Positions 45,100 to 55,664 of a stretch of DNA of 64,000 nucleotides are shown here, piece after piece. The translations under genes and the position numbers were made by a program. The notes under the pieces were generated by a model that ran no database searches, was not told the DNA's origin, and was given only the letters and a program-made list of their open reading frames with translations. Where the stretch lies: the NCBI RefSeq assembly GCF_003311645.1, contig NZ_QEST01000162.1, positions 1 to 64,000 of the forward strand, written 5' to 3'. The DNA comes from Streptomyces sp. PT12. GTDB taxonomy: Bacteria; Actinomycetota; Actinomycetes; Streptomycetales; Streptomycetaceae. Within the stretch, counting starts at the first letter, position 1. Each line of letters opens with the position of its first letter.

Positions 45100-45350
45100 A
45101 TGACCGTGGCGGATTCGCCCGTTCTCCTGACCGAGGAGGAGATCGCCGAAGGGCTCCGGCGCGTGCCCGGGTGGTCGCGGCAGGGCGAGGAGATCACCCG
45201 CACCTTCGGCATCCGCTACCACGGCGGGGGGCGCTGATCGTGCATGTCGCCGACGTGGAGCGGCTGATCGGCCACCACGCGGACATCGATCTGCGTTGGG
45301 ACACCGTGCGGTTCGCGATCACGACACACGGCGCACGCCCCCTCGACTGA
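45100..45350 (+). pseudogene. pterin-4a-carbinolamine dehydratase, frameshifted
   Basis: The first frame gives MTVADSPVLLTEEEIAEGLRRVPGW and stops at 45237. The rest, ALIVHVADVERLIGHHADIDLRWDTVRFAITTHGA, continues in another frame; it includes the family's HHADI segment, and the change lies at a run of six G at 45226-45231. The enzyme normally recycles oxidised tetrahydrobiopterin-type cofactors. The C-terminus is also short. It is either a true slip in the G run or a reading error; as written the gene is broken. Confidence 0.75.
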
Positions 45351-45404
45351 CGCCAGGCATGACGGAACGCCCCCGCGCGGCGCGGCTCGCGTGCGGGGGC
45401 GCGG

Positions 45405-45527
45405 TCACCGGTCGATCACCCGATACTCGGTGAGCGGGGCGTCGGGCTCGTCGGTCGCCAGCCCCGCGCGTCGCGGCCGTCCCCGCACCAGGGGCAGCGC
45501 CATCACGCGCGTGACCGCGGCAGCCAC
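45405..45527 (-). CDS. possible 40-residue protein behind purA
   Basis: A short frame follows purA by 23 bases and reads VAAAVTRVMALPLVRGRPRR, then AGLATDEPDAPLTEYRVIDR. Third positions are mostly G or C, and the end looks like real protein, but there is no good ribosome site; ATG 45503 is another start. It is unknown to me. Confidence 0.3.
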   Translation of the reverse strand: MAAAVTRVMALPLVRGRPRRAGLATDEPDAPLTEYRVIDR

Positions 45528-45549
45528 GCCGGACGGAAGGGCGGGCGCG

Positions 45550-47742
<2,193 letters not shown>

Positions 47743-47764
47743 TCAGGGCCGGATCAGGGCCGGA

Positions 47765-48316
47765 TCAGGTGGACTCGGCGCGGAAGGCGCGCCAGCGCTC
47801 CAGGACGCTGCCGAGGTCGTCCCGCAGGAACGCCAGGAACGCCGCCGTCTCCTCCATCCGCCGCCCCGCGCGCGATGTCGGGCCGACCGCGTCGAGGCCC
47901 GCCTGCATGGTGCTCACCCAGCGGGTGAGCAGGGTGTCGCGGTTGGCGACGGCCTCGTACCACACGTCGTGGTGGAGCCGGTAGCGCTCGCGGCGCGAGC
48001 CCGGCTCGCTCTCCCTGCCGATCAGGTGCACCTGCTCGAGATAGCGCTTGGCGCCCGAGATCGCGGCGGGGGACACATGAAGCCGCTCGGCCAGCTCGGC
48101 CGAGCTGAGGGAGCGCTCCTCGGACACCAGCAGGCAGGAGAAGATCCGGGCGGCCATGCGCGGCATCCCCGCGCTCGCCAGGTCGCCCGCGAACCTCTCG
48201 ACCCACTGGGCCATGGCCTCCGTGTACGGGGGTGACTGCGGTGCCTCCTCCCGGGGGCCTTCCTCCCGGAGACCCTCCTCCTCGGGGCGCTGCACGGGGA
48301 CATCGTGATTGATCAC
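47765..48316 (-). CDS. GbsR/MarR-type regulator of the adjoining ABC exporter
   Basis: This 183-residue regulator has a winged helix (GMPRMAARIFSCLLVSEERSLSSAELAERLHVSPAAISGAKRYLEQVHLI) of the GbsR/MarR kind, flanked by helices for dimers. The first 40 residues are acidic and probably loose. GTG 48316 follows GGGAGGATGG. It is divergent from the exporter genes; a perfect 16-base palindrome overlies their promoter, so it is very likely their repressor, released by a compound the exporter removes. Confidence 0.85.
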   Translation of the reverse strand: MINHDVPVQRPEEEGLREEGPREEAPQSPPYTEAMAQWVERFAGDLASAGMPRMAARIFSCLLVSEERSLSSAELAERLHVSPAAISGAKRYLEQVHLIGRESEPGSRRERYRLHHDVWYEAVANRDTLLTRWVSTMQAGLDAVGPTSRAGRRMEETAAFLAFLRDDLGSVLERWRAFRAEST

Positions 48317-48362
48317 CTGGCCATCCTCCCATTGGTGTCCCGGGGATTGACGCTTCCCTAAC

Positions 48363-48391
48363 TTCACAAATTTGTGAACCAACTGTAGATT
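48363..48391 (+). promoter_or_regulatory. promoter and operator of the exporter genes
   Basis: TTCACAAATTTGTGAA (48363-48378) is a perfect palindrome. Its left end doubles as the -35 (TTCACA), and TAGATT (48386-48391) is the -10 after 17 bases. Transcription would start at or next to ATG 48399, so the message is probably leaderless. A regulator bound here covers the -35. Confidence 0.75.
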
Positions 48392-48398
48392 CAAAAGC

Positions 48399-49349
48399 AT
48401 GAACACGGCAAGCGACGCCATCACCGTCAGCGGTCTGGTGAAGACCTTCGGCCGCACCCGCGCCCTTGACGGCCTTGACCTGGAGGTGGGGACGGGGGAG
48501 GTGCACGGCTTCCTCGGGCCCAACGGGGCCGGGAAGTCCACCACCATCCGCGTCCTGCTGGGGCTGCTCCGTGCCGACGCGGGCACCGTCTCCCTGCTCG
48601 GCGGCGACCCCTGGAACGACGCCGTCCAGCTGCACCGCAGGCTCGCCTATGTGCCGGGCGACGTGGAGCTGTGGCCCAATCTGAGCGGGGGTGAGGCCAT
48701 CGACCTGCTCGCCAGGCTGCGCGGCGGCCTCGACGCCGAGCGCAGGGCCGAGCTCGTCGACCGCTTCGACCTCGACCCGACCAAGAAGGGCCGCACCTAC
48801 TCCAAGGGCAACCGGCAGAAGGTCGCGCTCATCGCCGCCCTCGCGTCGAACGCCGAGCTGCTGCTGCTCGACGAGCCGACGGCCGGGCTCGACCCGCTCA
48901 TGGAGGTCGTCTTCCAGGACGTCATCGCCGAGGCCAAGGACGCGGGCAAGACCGTGCTGCTCTCCAGCCACATCCTCGCCCAGGTCGAGAAGCTGTGCGA
49001 CCGCGTCAGCATCATCAGGCTCGGCAAGATCGTGCAGTCGGGCACGCTCAGCGAGATGCGGCACCTCACCCGCACCAGCATCGAGGCGGAGACCGCCACG
49101 CCGGTCACCGGGCTCAACGAGCTGCCAGGCGTGCACGACGTGCGCGCGGAGGGCGGCAAGATCCGCTTCGGCGTCGACGGGAACCACCTGGACGGCGTGA
49201 TCCGCCACCTGGCGGGCTTCGGCGTCCACAGCCTGGTGAGCCACCCGCCGACGCTGGAGGAGCTGATGCTCCGCCACTACGGCGACGAGCTCGAACACAA
49301 CGGGCACAACGGGCACAACGGGCAGCGCGCCGCGGGGGCCTCGCGATGA
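48399..49349 (+). CDS. ABC exporter ATPase
   Basis: This 316-residue ATPase of an ABC-2 exporter has Walker [10 protein letters not shown], a variant signature ([16 protein letters not shown] in place of LSGGQ), Walker [15 protein letters not shown] and the SSHIL switch. The C-terminal 90 residues are of the long regulatory type, ending in a His/Asn/Gly repeat ([11 protein letters not shown]). No ribosome site precedes the ATG, in keeping with a leaderless message. It is coupled to the permease by an ATGA overlap; the regulator is divergent. Confidence 0.9.
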   Translation: MNTASDAITVSGLVKTFGRTRALDGLDLEVGTGEVHGFLGPNGAGKSTTIRVLLGLLRADAGTVSLLGGDPWNDAVQLHRRLAYVPGDVELWPNLSGGEAIDLLARLRGGLDAERRAELVDRFDLDPTKKGRTYSKGNRQKVALIAALASNAELLLLDEPTAGLDPLMEVVFQDVIAEAKDAGKTVLLSSHILAQVEKLCDRVSIIRLGKIVQSGTLSEMRHLTRTSIEAETATPVTGLNELPGVHDVRAEGGKIRFGVDGNHLDGVIRHLAGFGVHSLVSHPPTLEELMLRHYGDELEHNGHNGHNGQRAAGASR

Positions 49350-51007
49350 CCGCAACCGCCACCGCGCCCACCACAGGGGAGCGGGCCGGGAGGAACGGCG
49401 GGCCGCGCAGCCCGCTGGCCGGCACCGGCACGCTCATCCGCTTCAGCCTGCGCCGCGACCGCGTCCGCCTGCCGGTCTGGATCGGCGCCTCGCTGCTGGC
49501 CACCGTGGGCTCGGTCACCTCCTTCGAGGCCACCTACCCCGAGCCCGAGGACATCGAGTCGGCGAAGGCCACGTTCGAGGCGCCCGCGGGCCTCGCGATG
49601 TCCGGGCCCGATCACTACCTCAGCGGCGAGTATCACTACGGCGCCATGACCGGTCACCAAATGATCAGTTTCATGGCCCTGGTGATCGGCATCATGAGCA
49701 TCCTCACCGTCGTGCGGCACACCCGCGCCGAGGAGGAGACGGGCCGCGCCGAGCTGCTGCGTTCCCACGTGATCGGCCGCCACGCCCACCTGGCCGCCGC
49801 GCTCGTCGTCGCCGTCGCGGCCAACGTCGTGCTCGGCGCGCTGCTCGCCGCGGGGCTCGGCTCGCTCGGCGTCGACGGCGTGACCGCGGGCGGCTCCCTG
49901 CTCTACGGCGCCACCAGCGTCGGCATCGGCCTGGTCTTCACCGCCGTCGCGGCGGTCACCGTGCAGATCACCCCGTTCGCCCGCGGCTCGTCCGGCATGG
50001 CCATCGCCGCCCTCGGCGTCGCCTACGCCCTGCGCGCGGTCGGCGACGTCGGCGCGGACGCGTTCTCCTGGCTCTCCCCGATCGGCTGGGCCCAGCGCAC
50101 CTACGTCTATGTCGACAACCGCTGGTGGCCGCTGCTGCTCAACGTCGCGCTCGCCGCCGTGTGCGTGGCGCTCGCCGTGTTCCTGTCCACGCGCCGCGAC
50201 GTCGGCGCCGGGCTCCGCCCGCCGCGCCCCGGCAGGCCGGGCGCCACGGACCGGCTCGCGCACCCGGTGGCGTTCGCCCTCAGGCTGCACCGCGGCGTGC
50301 TGGTCGCGTTCGGCTTCGGCGCGCTGCTGATGGGCGTGGCCTTCGGGTCGCTGCTCGGCGAGACCGACGACGTGCTGGACAGCAGCGACGAGTTCAGGGA
50401 GACCGTGGAGGAGCTCGGCGGCAGCCTCGAGGAGGCGTTCGCCTCCGTGGTGCTGGCCATCCTGGTCCTCATCGCCATCTGCTACGCGGTGATGACCGTG
50501 CTGCGGGCGCGCGCCGAGGAGACCGGGGGCCGGGCCGAGCCCCTGCTGGCGACCGGCCTCTCCCGCACCCGCTGGCTCGGCAGCCACCTGGTCGTCGCGC
50601 TCGCGGGAGGCAGCCTGATCAGCGTGCTCGGCGGCCTCGGCTTCGGCCTCGCGGGCGCGGGCCCGGCCGACGACAGCGGGCTCATCTGGAGCCTGACCTG
50701 GGCCGCCGCCGCCTACGCGCCCGCCGTGTGGGTGACCGCGGGGATCGCGCTCGTGTTCGTCGGCTGGTTCCCGGGGGCGTCCGCCGCCGCGTGGGCCGCT
50801 CCGGCGTACATGTTCTTCACGGTCTACCTGGGCCAGCTGATGGACACGCCCGACTTCCTGCTGAACCTCTCGCCCCTCAGCCATATCCCGCAGGTGCCCG
50901 CCGAGGACCTGGAGTGGACGCCGCTGCTGATCCTCACCGCGCTCGCCGCCGGGCTCGTCGCCCTGGGCCTCGCTGGCTTCCGCCGCAGGGACCTCGACCT
51001 CAAGTAG
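49346..51007 (+). CDS. ABC exporter permease (12 membrane segments)
   Basis: This 553-residue protein has about 12 membrane segments in two halves of six, each starting with an amphipathic stretch and holding a [19 protein letters not shown] loop ([19 protein letters not shown] and [19 protein letters not shown]). This double arrangement is that of the TnrB3-like polyketide-antibiotic exporters. With the ATPase and the divergent regulator it forms a self-inducible resistance unit; the drug is unknown. A 13-base hairpin follows. Confidence 0.88.
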   Translation: MTATATAPTTGERAGRNGGPRSPLAGTGTLIRFSLRRDRVRLPVWIGASLLATVGSVTSFEATYPEPEDIESAKATFEAPAGLAMSGPDHYLSGEYHYGAMTGHQMISFMALVIGIMSILTVVRHTRAEEETGRAELLRSHVIGRHAHLAAALVVAVAANVVLGALLAAGLGSLGVDGVTAGGSLLYGATSVGIGLVFTAVAAVTVQITPFARGSSGMAIAALGVAYALRAVGDVGADAFSWLSPIGWAQRTYVYVDNRWWPLLLNVALAAVCVALAVFLSTRRDVGAGLRPPRPGRPGATDRLAHPVAFALRLHRGVLVAFGFGALLMGVAFGSLLGETDDVLDSSDEFRETVEELGGSLEEAFASVVLAILVLIAICYAVMTVLRARAEETGGRAEPLLATGLSRTRWLGSHLVVALAGGSLISVLGGLGFGLAGAGPADDSGLIWSLTWAAAAYAPAVWVTAGIALVFVGWFPGASAAAWAAPAYMFFTVYLGQLMDTPDFLLNLSPLSHIPQVPAEDLEWTPLLILTALAAGLVALGLAGFRRRDLDLK

Positions 51008-51029
51008 GGCCGCCACGACGCGAGGCCAG

Positions 51030-51067
51030 GGGCCCGGCCGCCACCTCCCCGTTCGGCGGCCGGGCCC
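51030..51067 (+). terminator. terminator of the exporter operon
   Basis: GGGCCCGGCCGCC pairs with GGCGGCCGGGCCC around a 12-base loop, 23 bases after the permease stop. Confidence 0.75.
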
Positions 51068-51174
51068 TCACCCGTAGAGATCTCTCCGGATGCGCGAGGA
51101 GTCACGGACTGTTCGCATGAGTGACAACCCGTCACGCCCCCCGCGTGCGGCTGACGACCGGAGGTCACTCGTCC

Positions 51175-51726
51175 ATGAAGTACCTGCACCGCACCGCCAC
51201 CCGGCTGACCGCGGCCGCCGCCACATCCCTGCTCGCCCTGGGCCTGGCCGCGCCCGCCGCGCTCGCCGCCGACGAGGCCAAGTCCGTCTCGGACCAGGGC
51301 CCTTCCTCCCCGCTGACGATCTCGCCGAGCTCGGGAGGCGCGGGCACCACGGTCACCGTCAAGTCCTCGTGCCAGCCCGCGGGCCCGGCCACGTCGCAGG
51401 CGTTCCAGCAGAACATCACCCTGCGCAAGGGCAAGGACAACCGCTGGACCGGCACGGGCCGCATCAAGACCAGCGGCCTCCAGGTCGGCAGGAGCTACCA
51501 GGTCACCGTCCGCTGCACCGACGGCGTGACACTGAGCACGACGTTCACGTTCACCGCCGGTACGCCGAGCGGCGGCGCCTCGGCCGGCTTCGGCGGATCG
51601 GGCGGCGCGAACAGCGGCTCGACCCAGGCGACGGCGCTCGCCGTCGGCGGCGGCTTCGCGGTCGCAGGCGCGGTCGGCTATGTGTTCCTGTCCCGCCGTC
51701 GGCGCACCACCGGCAGCCACTACTGA
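51175..51726 (+). CDS. secreted, C-terminally anchored protein
   Basis: This 183-residue protein has a clear signal peptide (basic start, hydrophobic core ATSLLALGLAAPAALA, cleavage after ALA near residue 31), an Ig-like beta domain (LTISPSSGGAGTTVTVKS to VRCTDGVTLSTTFTF), a Gly/Ser linker and a C-terminal membrane helix with an RRRR stop signal. There is no LPxTG motif, so it is not a plain sortase substrate even though a sortase gene follows with overlapping stop and start (TGATG). GGAGG lies before ATG 51175. Confidence 0.8.
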   Translation: MKYLHRTATRLTAAAATSLLALGLAAPAALAADEAKSVSDQGPSSPLTISPSSGGAGTTVTVKSSCQPAGPATSQAFQQNITLRKGKDNRWTGTGRIKTSGLQVGRSYQVTVRCTDGVTLSTTFTFTAGTPSGGASAGFGGSGGANSGSTQATALAVGGGFAVAGAVGYVFLSRRRRTTGSHY

Positions 51727-52817
51727 TGCCGCGGGTGCCCACCCTCCCGGGTCTCGACCGCCTCGTCCCCCTGCTGCGCGAGCGCGCGCGGCAGGTGGGC
51801 AGGGCGCGCGTGGTCGCGGCCGCCCTCGCCCGGTGGCGGGCGGGCGCGCCGCGCGCCGGGGCCGCGTGCCGCCGCCACGCGGGGCGCGCGCTGGCCACGG
51901 TGAGCCGCGGACGCCTCACCTGGAAGGAGCGGCCACCGGCCGTGGACCTCACCAAGGCCACGGACCGGCCAACGGACCGGACCAAGACCCCGCCGCCCGA
52001 GCCCTCCGGGCCCCCCGGGCCCCCGCCACGCCCGCCCGCCAGGACGCGGCAGCAGCGGCTCTCCGCGGCGAGCCGCCGCCTCGAGGTGGCGGCGGCCGGG
52101 GGCGCGATCGCCCTCGGCCTGCTGGCCGCGCTGCTGTGGCCCGACGCGGGCGGCGGCATGCGCGAGGCCCGCGCGTCGAGCAGCATCGCCGAGGGCGTCT
52201 CACGCCCCGGCGCGGTGGACGCCCCGGCCGCCGCCCCCGACGCGGGCTCGACGGCGGACCTCGACCCGTCCATATCGGGCGAGCCGTCGGCCGTCGTCGC
52301 CCCGCCCCTGACCAGAGCCGACCCGGTCCGCGTGCACATCCCGCAACTCAGCACCGACGTCGAGGTCTTCGGTGCCGACCTCTCCCCCGACGGAGGCCCG
52401 CCCTCGCCGTCGGAGGAGGACGCCCAACGCGCCGCCTGGTACTCGGGCGGCGTCTCCCCCGGCGAGCGCGGCGCCGCGATCCTCGTCGGGCACCTCGACA
52501 CCTACGACGGGCCCGCCGCGTTCGCCGGGCTCGGCTCGCTGCGCCCCGGCGAGAACATCGAGATCGACCGCGCGGACGGGCAGATCGCCGTCTTCACGGT
52601 GGACTCCGTGGAGCAGTACCCCAAGTCGGACTTCCCCGACGAGCGCGTCTACGGCTCGGTGGACAGCCCGCAGCTGCGGCTGATCACATGCGGCGGGCGC
52701 TGGAGCGAGGGCGGCGGCTACGACTCCAACATCGTCGCCTACGCCCGCCTCACCGCCTCCACGATCTCCGCGAGCAGCCATGTCCCCGCGGGCGAGGCGG
52801 GGATGAACGGCGCGTAG
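51726..52817 (+). CDS. class F sortase
   Basis: The 363-residue protein has a basic, then Pro-rich cytosolic part, one membrane helix near 118-140 and an outer sortase domain. The catalytic residues are all present: His256 in LVGHLDTYDG, Cys322 in LITCGGRW and Arg341 in VAYARL. It fits the actinobacterial class F. The N-terminal part is longer than usual. Its 3' end overlaps that of the convergent formamidase gene by 79 bases. Its substrate is not evident; the co-transcribed secreted protein has no sorting motif. Confidence 0.88.
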   Translation: MPRVPTLPGLDRLVPLLRERARQVGRARVVAAALARWRAGAPRAGAACRRHAGRALATVSRGRLTWKERPPAVDLTKATDRPTDRTKTPPPEPSGPPGPPPRPPARTRQQRLSAASRRLEVAAAGGAIALGLLAALLWPDAGGGMREARASSSIAEGVSRPGAVDAPAAAPDAGSTADLDPSISGEPSAVVAPPLTRADPVRVHIPQLSTDVEVFGADLSPDGGPPSPSEEDAQRAAWYSGGVSPGERGAAILVGHLDTYDGPAAFAGLGSLRPGENIEIDRADGQIAVFTVDSVEQYPKSDFPDERVYGSVDSPQLRLITCGGRWSEGGGYDSNIVAYARLTASTISASSHVPAGEAGMNGA

Positions 52818-53491
52818 TGCCCGGTGCCCGGCAGCAGCGCGAGCCGGGCACCGTGGCGTTCCGCGTAGCCGCGCGCGACCTCGGGCGGCACCTGCGCGTC
52901 ATCGGCGCCGTGCGCGAGCAGCACGGGCGCGGGCGGCCGCGGCCCGTCCAGCGGATCGGCCGCGCCCTGTGCGAGGAACGCCGCCACCGCCCCCGCGCCG
53001 AGGCCCAACGCGGCGGCGCGCCGCAGATCGGCCAGCGCGCCCACCCCGACCGTGGCCGTCACCCGGTCGGGGTGGCGCACGGCCGCGAGCAGCGCCAGAT
53101 GCGCGCCCGCCGAGTGCCCGACCAGGATCAGCGGCCCGTTCCCCGGCAGCGCGGCGAGCCCCGCCCGCACGTCGTCGAACGTGGCGGGCCAGCCGCCGCC
53201 CCCGCCCACCCGCCGGTACTCGGGCAGCGCCACCGCGACGCCGCGCGCCACGAGCGCCGCGGCGAACGGCACGAGGTAGCCGCGGTCGTACGCCTGCCGC
53301 CAGAACCCCCCGTGCAGCAGCACCGCCCTGGGCGCGCCCGGCGCCTCGACGCCATAGAGGTCGACGCGCTGCTCGGGGTCGTCGCCATAGGCCACGGTCG
53401 CGTCGGGCGGCGGAACGGGCCCGCGCGCCGCCGCGAGCAGGGCGTCGGCCTCATCGGCGTCACGCCCGGTCTCCCTCGCCCCCTCGCTCAC
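52739..53491 (-). CDS. N-formylkynurenine formamidase-like alpha/beta hydrolase
   Basis: This 250-residue alpha/beta hydrolase has the arylformamidase motif HGGFW (residues 60-64), the nucleophile elbow GHSAGAHLALL, and late Asp and His in AHGADDAQVP and GTGHYAPF. It overlaps the kynureninase stop (GTGA) behind tryptophan dioxygenase and fills the middle step, N-formylkynurenine to kynurenine. Streptomycetes often have an unrelated KynB for this step; this copy is the AFMID-like type. The role is inferred from motif and operon. Confidence 0.75.
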   Translation of the reverse strand: MSEGARETGRDADEADALLAAARGPVPPPDATVAYGDDPEQRVDLYGVEAPGAPRAVLLHGGFWRQAYDRGYLVPFAAALVARGVAVALPEYRRVGGGGGWPATFDDVRAGLAALPGNGPLILVGHSAGAHLALLAAVRHPDRVTATVGVGALADLRRAAALGLGAGAVAAFLAQGAADPLDGPRPPAPVLLAHGADDAQVPPEVARGYAERHGARLALLPGTGHYAPFIPASPAGTWLLAEIVEAVRRA

Positions 53492-54747
53492 CCGCCCCCC
53501 AGCGCCCGGCCGAGCTCCCACGCGGCGCGTTCGGCGTCGGCGAACGTCGTGTACAGCGGCGTGAACCCGAACCGCAGCAGGTCGGGCGGGCGTTGGTCGC
53601 CCACCACGCCGCGGCTCACCAGCAGCGCGTGCGCCGCCTTGGCGTCAGGGCAGCGCACCGACACCTGGCTGCCGCGCCGCGCGTGCTCGACCGGCGTGAT
53701 CGGGCCCGCGTCCACGCCCGGCGGCAGCTCGGCCGCGAGCCGCTCGATGAAGAAGTCGGTCAGCGCGAGGCTCTTGGCCCGCACCGCGGCCAGGTCCACG
53801 CCCTCCCACACGCCGAGCGCCGACTCGAGAGCGAGCAGCGACAGGATCTCGGGCGTGCCCACCCGCCCCCTGGCCACGCCATCGGCGGGGGTGTGGCGCG
53901 GCTCCATCGCGAAGGGGTCGGCGTGGGAGTTCCAGCCGGGCAGCGGCGAGTCGAAACGCTCCTGGTGCGCGGCGCGCAGATAGAGGAACGCCGGCGATCC
54001 CGGGCCGCCGTTCAGGTACTTGTAGGTGCAGCCGACCGCCAGGTCCGCGCCCCACGCGTCCAGCTCGACGGGCAGCGCCCCCGCGCTGTGGCACAGGTCC
54101 CACACCGCGAGCGCGCCCGCCTCGTGCGCCGCGGCGGTGAGAGCGGGCAGGTCGTACAGCTCGCCCGTGCGGTAGTCCACGTGGTTGGCCAGGACGGCCG
54201 CGGTGCGCGGGCCCGCCTCGGCGGGCATCCGCGCCACCGGCACGGGCCGCACGGTGTGGCCCGTCATCCGGCCGACGGAGGCCGCGACATAGCCGTCGGT
54301 GGGGAAGGTGGCCGCGTCCACCAGGATCTCGTCGCGCCCTGGCCCGGCAAGGCGCACGGCGCCGACCAGCGCCTTGAACACGTTGACGCTCGTGGAGTCG
54401 CCGACCACGACCTGGCCTGGGGCCGCGCCCACGAGCGGCGCGATCAGCTCGCCGACCCGCTCGGGCGCCGTCCACCAGCCCGACTCGGCCCAGGAGCGGA
54501 TGCGCAGCTCGCCCCACTCACGGGCCAGCACGTCGGCAAGCCGCTCGGGGACGTCGCGCGGCAGGGCGCCAAGGGAGTTCCCGTCGAGGTAGACGGTGTC
54601 GTCGAGCACAAAACGCGCCCGCAGCGCCCGCAGCGGATCGGCCGCGTCCAGCGACGCCGCCACGCCGCGCGCCTCGCCCCGCGCCTCACCCCGCGCCTCA
54701 CCCCGCGCCTCGCCCCGCGCCCCGTCCCGCGCCTCAGACCTGGCCAC
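53488..54747 (-). CDS. kynU: kynureninase
   Basis: This PLP enzyme splits kynurenine to anthranilate and alanine. Of the 419 residues, the first 30 are an extra Arg-Gly-Glu-Ala repeat; family homology begins at YLDGNSLGALP. The PLP lysine is in GCTYKYLNGGPGSPAFLYL, the aspartate in LAVWDLCHSAGALPVEL. It overlaps the dioxygenase stop by 14 bases, and its own stop overlaps the formamidase start. Anthranilate could feed secondary metabolites or be recycled. Confidence 0.94.
   Translation of the reverse strand: MARSEARDGARGEARGEARGEARGEARGVAASLDAADPLRALRARFVLDDTVYLDGNSLGALPRDVPERLADVLAREWGELRIRSWAESGWWTAPERVGELIAPLVGAAPGQVVVGDSTSVNVFKALVGAVRLAGPGRDEILVDAATFPTDGYVAASVGRMTGHTVRPVPVARMPAEAGPRTAAVLANHVDYRTGELYDLPALTAAAHEAGALAVWDLCHSAGALPVELDAWGADLAVGCTYKYLNGGPGSPAFLYLRAAHQERFDSPLPGWNSHADPFAMEPRHTPADGVARGRVGTPEILSLLALESALGVWEGVDLAAVRAKSLALTDFFIERLAAELPPGVDAGPITPVEHARRGSQVSVRCPDAKAAHALLVSRGVVGDQRPPDLLRFGFTPLYTTFADAERAAWELGRALGGG
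54669..54735 (-). repeat. 12-base tandem repeat at the kynureninase start
   Basis: GAGGCGCGGGGT and close variants repeat about five times and encode GEARGEARGEARGEARG ahead of the enzyme's core. The repeats run up to the overlap with the dioxygenase gene. Copy number may vary without breaking the frame. Confidence 0.8.
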
Positions 54748-55561
54748 GCGCGGTCCACAGCTCGGGGAACACCCAGCGGGCGGCCCGCTTCTCCAGCCAG
54801 GCGACGCCGGGCGAGCCGCCCGTGCCCGTCTTGCCGCCCATCGCGCGGCGCGTGGCGGCCAGGTGGTCGTTGCGCCAGCGCCACACCAGCTCGGCCACCT
54901 CGGTCAGCGCCTCGCCGAGCCGCAGCAGCGCGCCGCCGTCGGGGCCCTCGTCGCCCGCCGCGTAGATCCGCTGCCACACCGCGGCCACCCCGTCGTCGGG
55001 CTCATAGCGCTGGGTCAGGTCCCGTTCGAGCACCTCCACGGGGATCCGCTCGCCGCGGCGCGCGAGATAGGCCAGCACGTCGTCGTACAGGCTCGGCTCG
55101 CGCAGCGCCTTCTCCAGCTCCGCGTGGGCGCGGGGCGTGCCCTTGTGGGGCACGAGCAGGGACGCCGACTTGTCCCCCAGCAGGAACTCCATCCGCCGGT
55201 ACATCGCCGACTGGAAGCCCGAGCCCTCACCGAGCGCGGGGCGGTAGGCGTTGAACTGCCTGGGGGTCAGGCGCGCCAGCGGCTCCCACGACGCGTTCAG
55301 CGCGCGCATCTCGTGGGTCGAGCGGGCCAGCGCGCCCAGCGCCTCGGGCAGGCGGTCGGCGCGCAGTGCGTCGGCGGCGGTGCGCCACTCGTGCACGAGC
55401 ACCGTGAACCACAGCTCCATGACCTGGGTGGTGACCAGGAACGCCATCTCGCCGGGGTCGTCGGTGAGCGGGTGCTGGAGGTGGGTGATCACGTCCGCGT
55501 GGACGTAGTCCTCGTAGGGGGTGGGGTGTTCCCCGAAATCCATGACCGGTTGCTGCGACAT
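54734..55561 (-). CDS. kynA: tryptophan 2,3-dioxygenase
   Basis: This heme enzyme opens the indole ring of tryptophan to N-formylkynurenine. The 275 residues match the bacterial family: YEDYVHADVITHLQHPLT, MELWFTVLVHEWRTAADAL, the heme region LVWRWRNDHLAATRRAMGGKTGTGGSPGVAWLEK, and a C-terminal WVFPELW. ATG 55561 follows GGAGACAACG. It heads the kynA-kynU-formamidase operon; DUF3151 lies upstream behind a terminator. Confidence 0.95.
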   Translation of the reverse strand: MSQQPVMDFGEHPTPYEDYVHADVITHLQHPLTDDPGEMAFLVTTQVMELWFTVLVHEWRTAADALRADRLPEALGALARSTHEMRALNASWEPLARLTPRQFNAYRPALGEGSGFQSAMYRRMEFLLGDKSASLLVPHKGTPRAHAELEKALREPSLYDDVLAYLARRGERIPVEVLERDLTQRYEPDDGVAAVWQRIYAAGDEGPDGGALLRLGEALTEVAELVWRWRNDHLAATRRAMGGKTGTGGSPGVAWLEKRAARWVFPELWTARGQV

Positions 55562-55613
55562 CGTTGTCTCCGTAGGCCGCTTGGTTCGCACGTCAGCGTA
55601 CGTGCGGCACGCG

Positions 55614-55645
55614 CGAGGCGCCCCGCGGGGGAGCGGGGCGCCTCG
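55614..55645 (-). terminator. terminator of the DUF3151 gene
   Basis: CGAGGCGCCCCGC pairs with GCGGGGCGCCTCG around a six-base loop, 20 bases after the DUF3151 stop and before the dioxygenase gene. Confidence 0.8.
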
Positions 55646-55664
55646 GGCGGGGCCTTCCGGGTCG

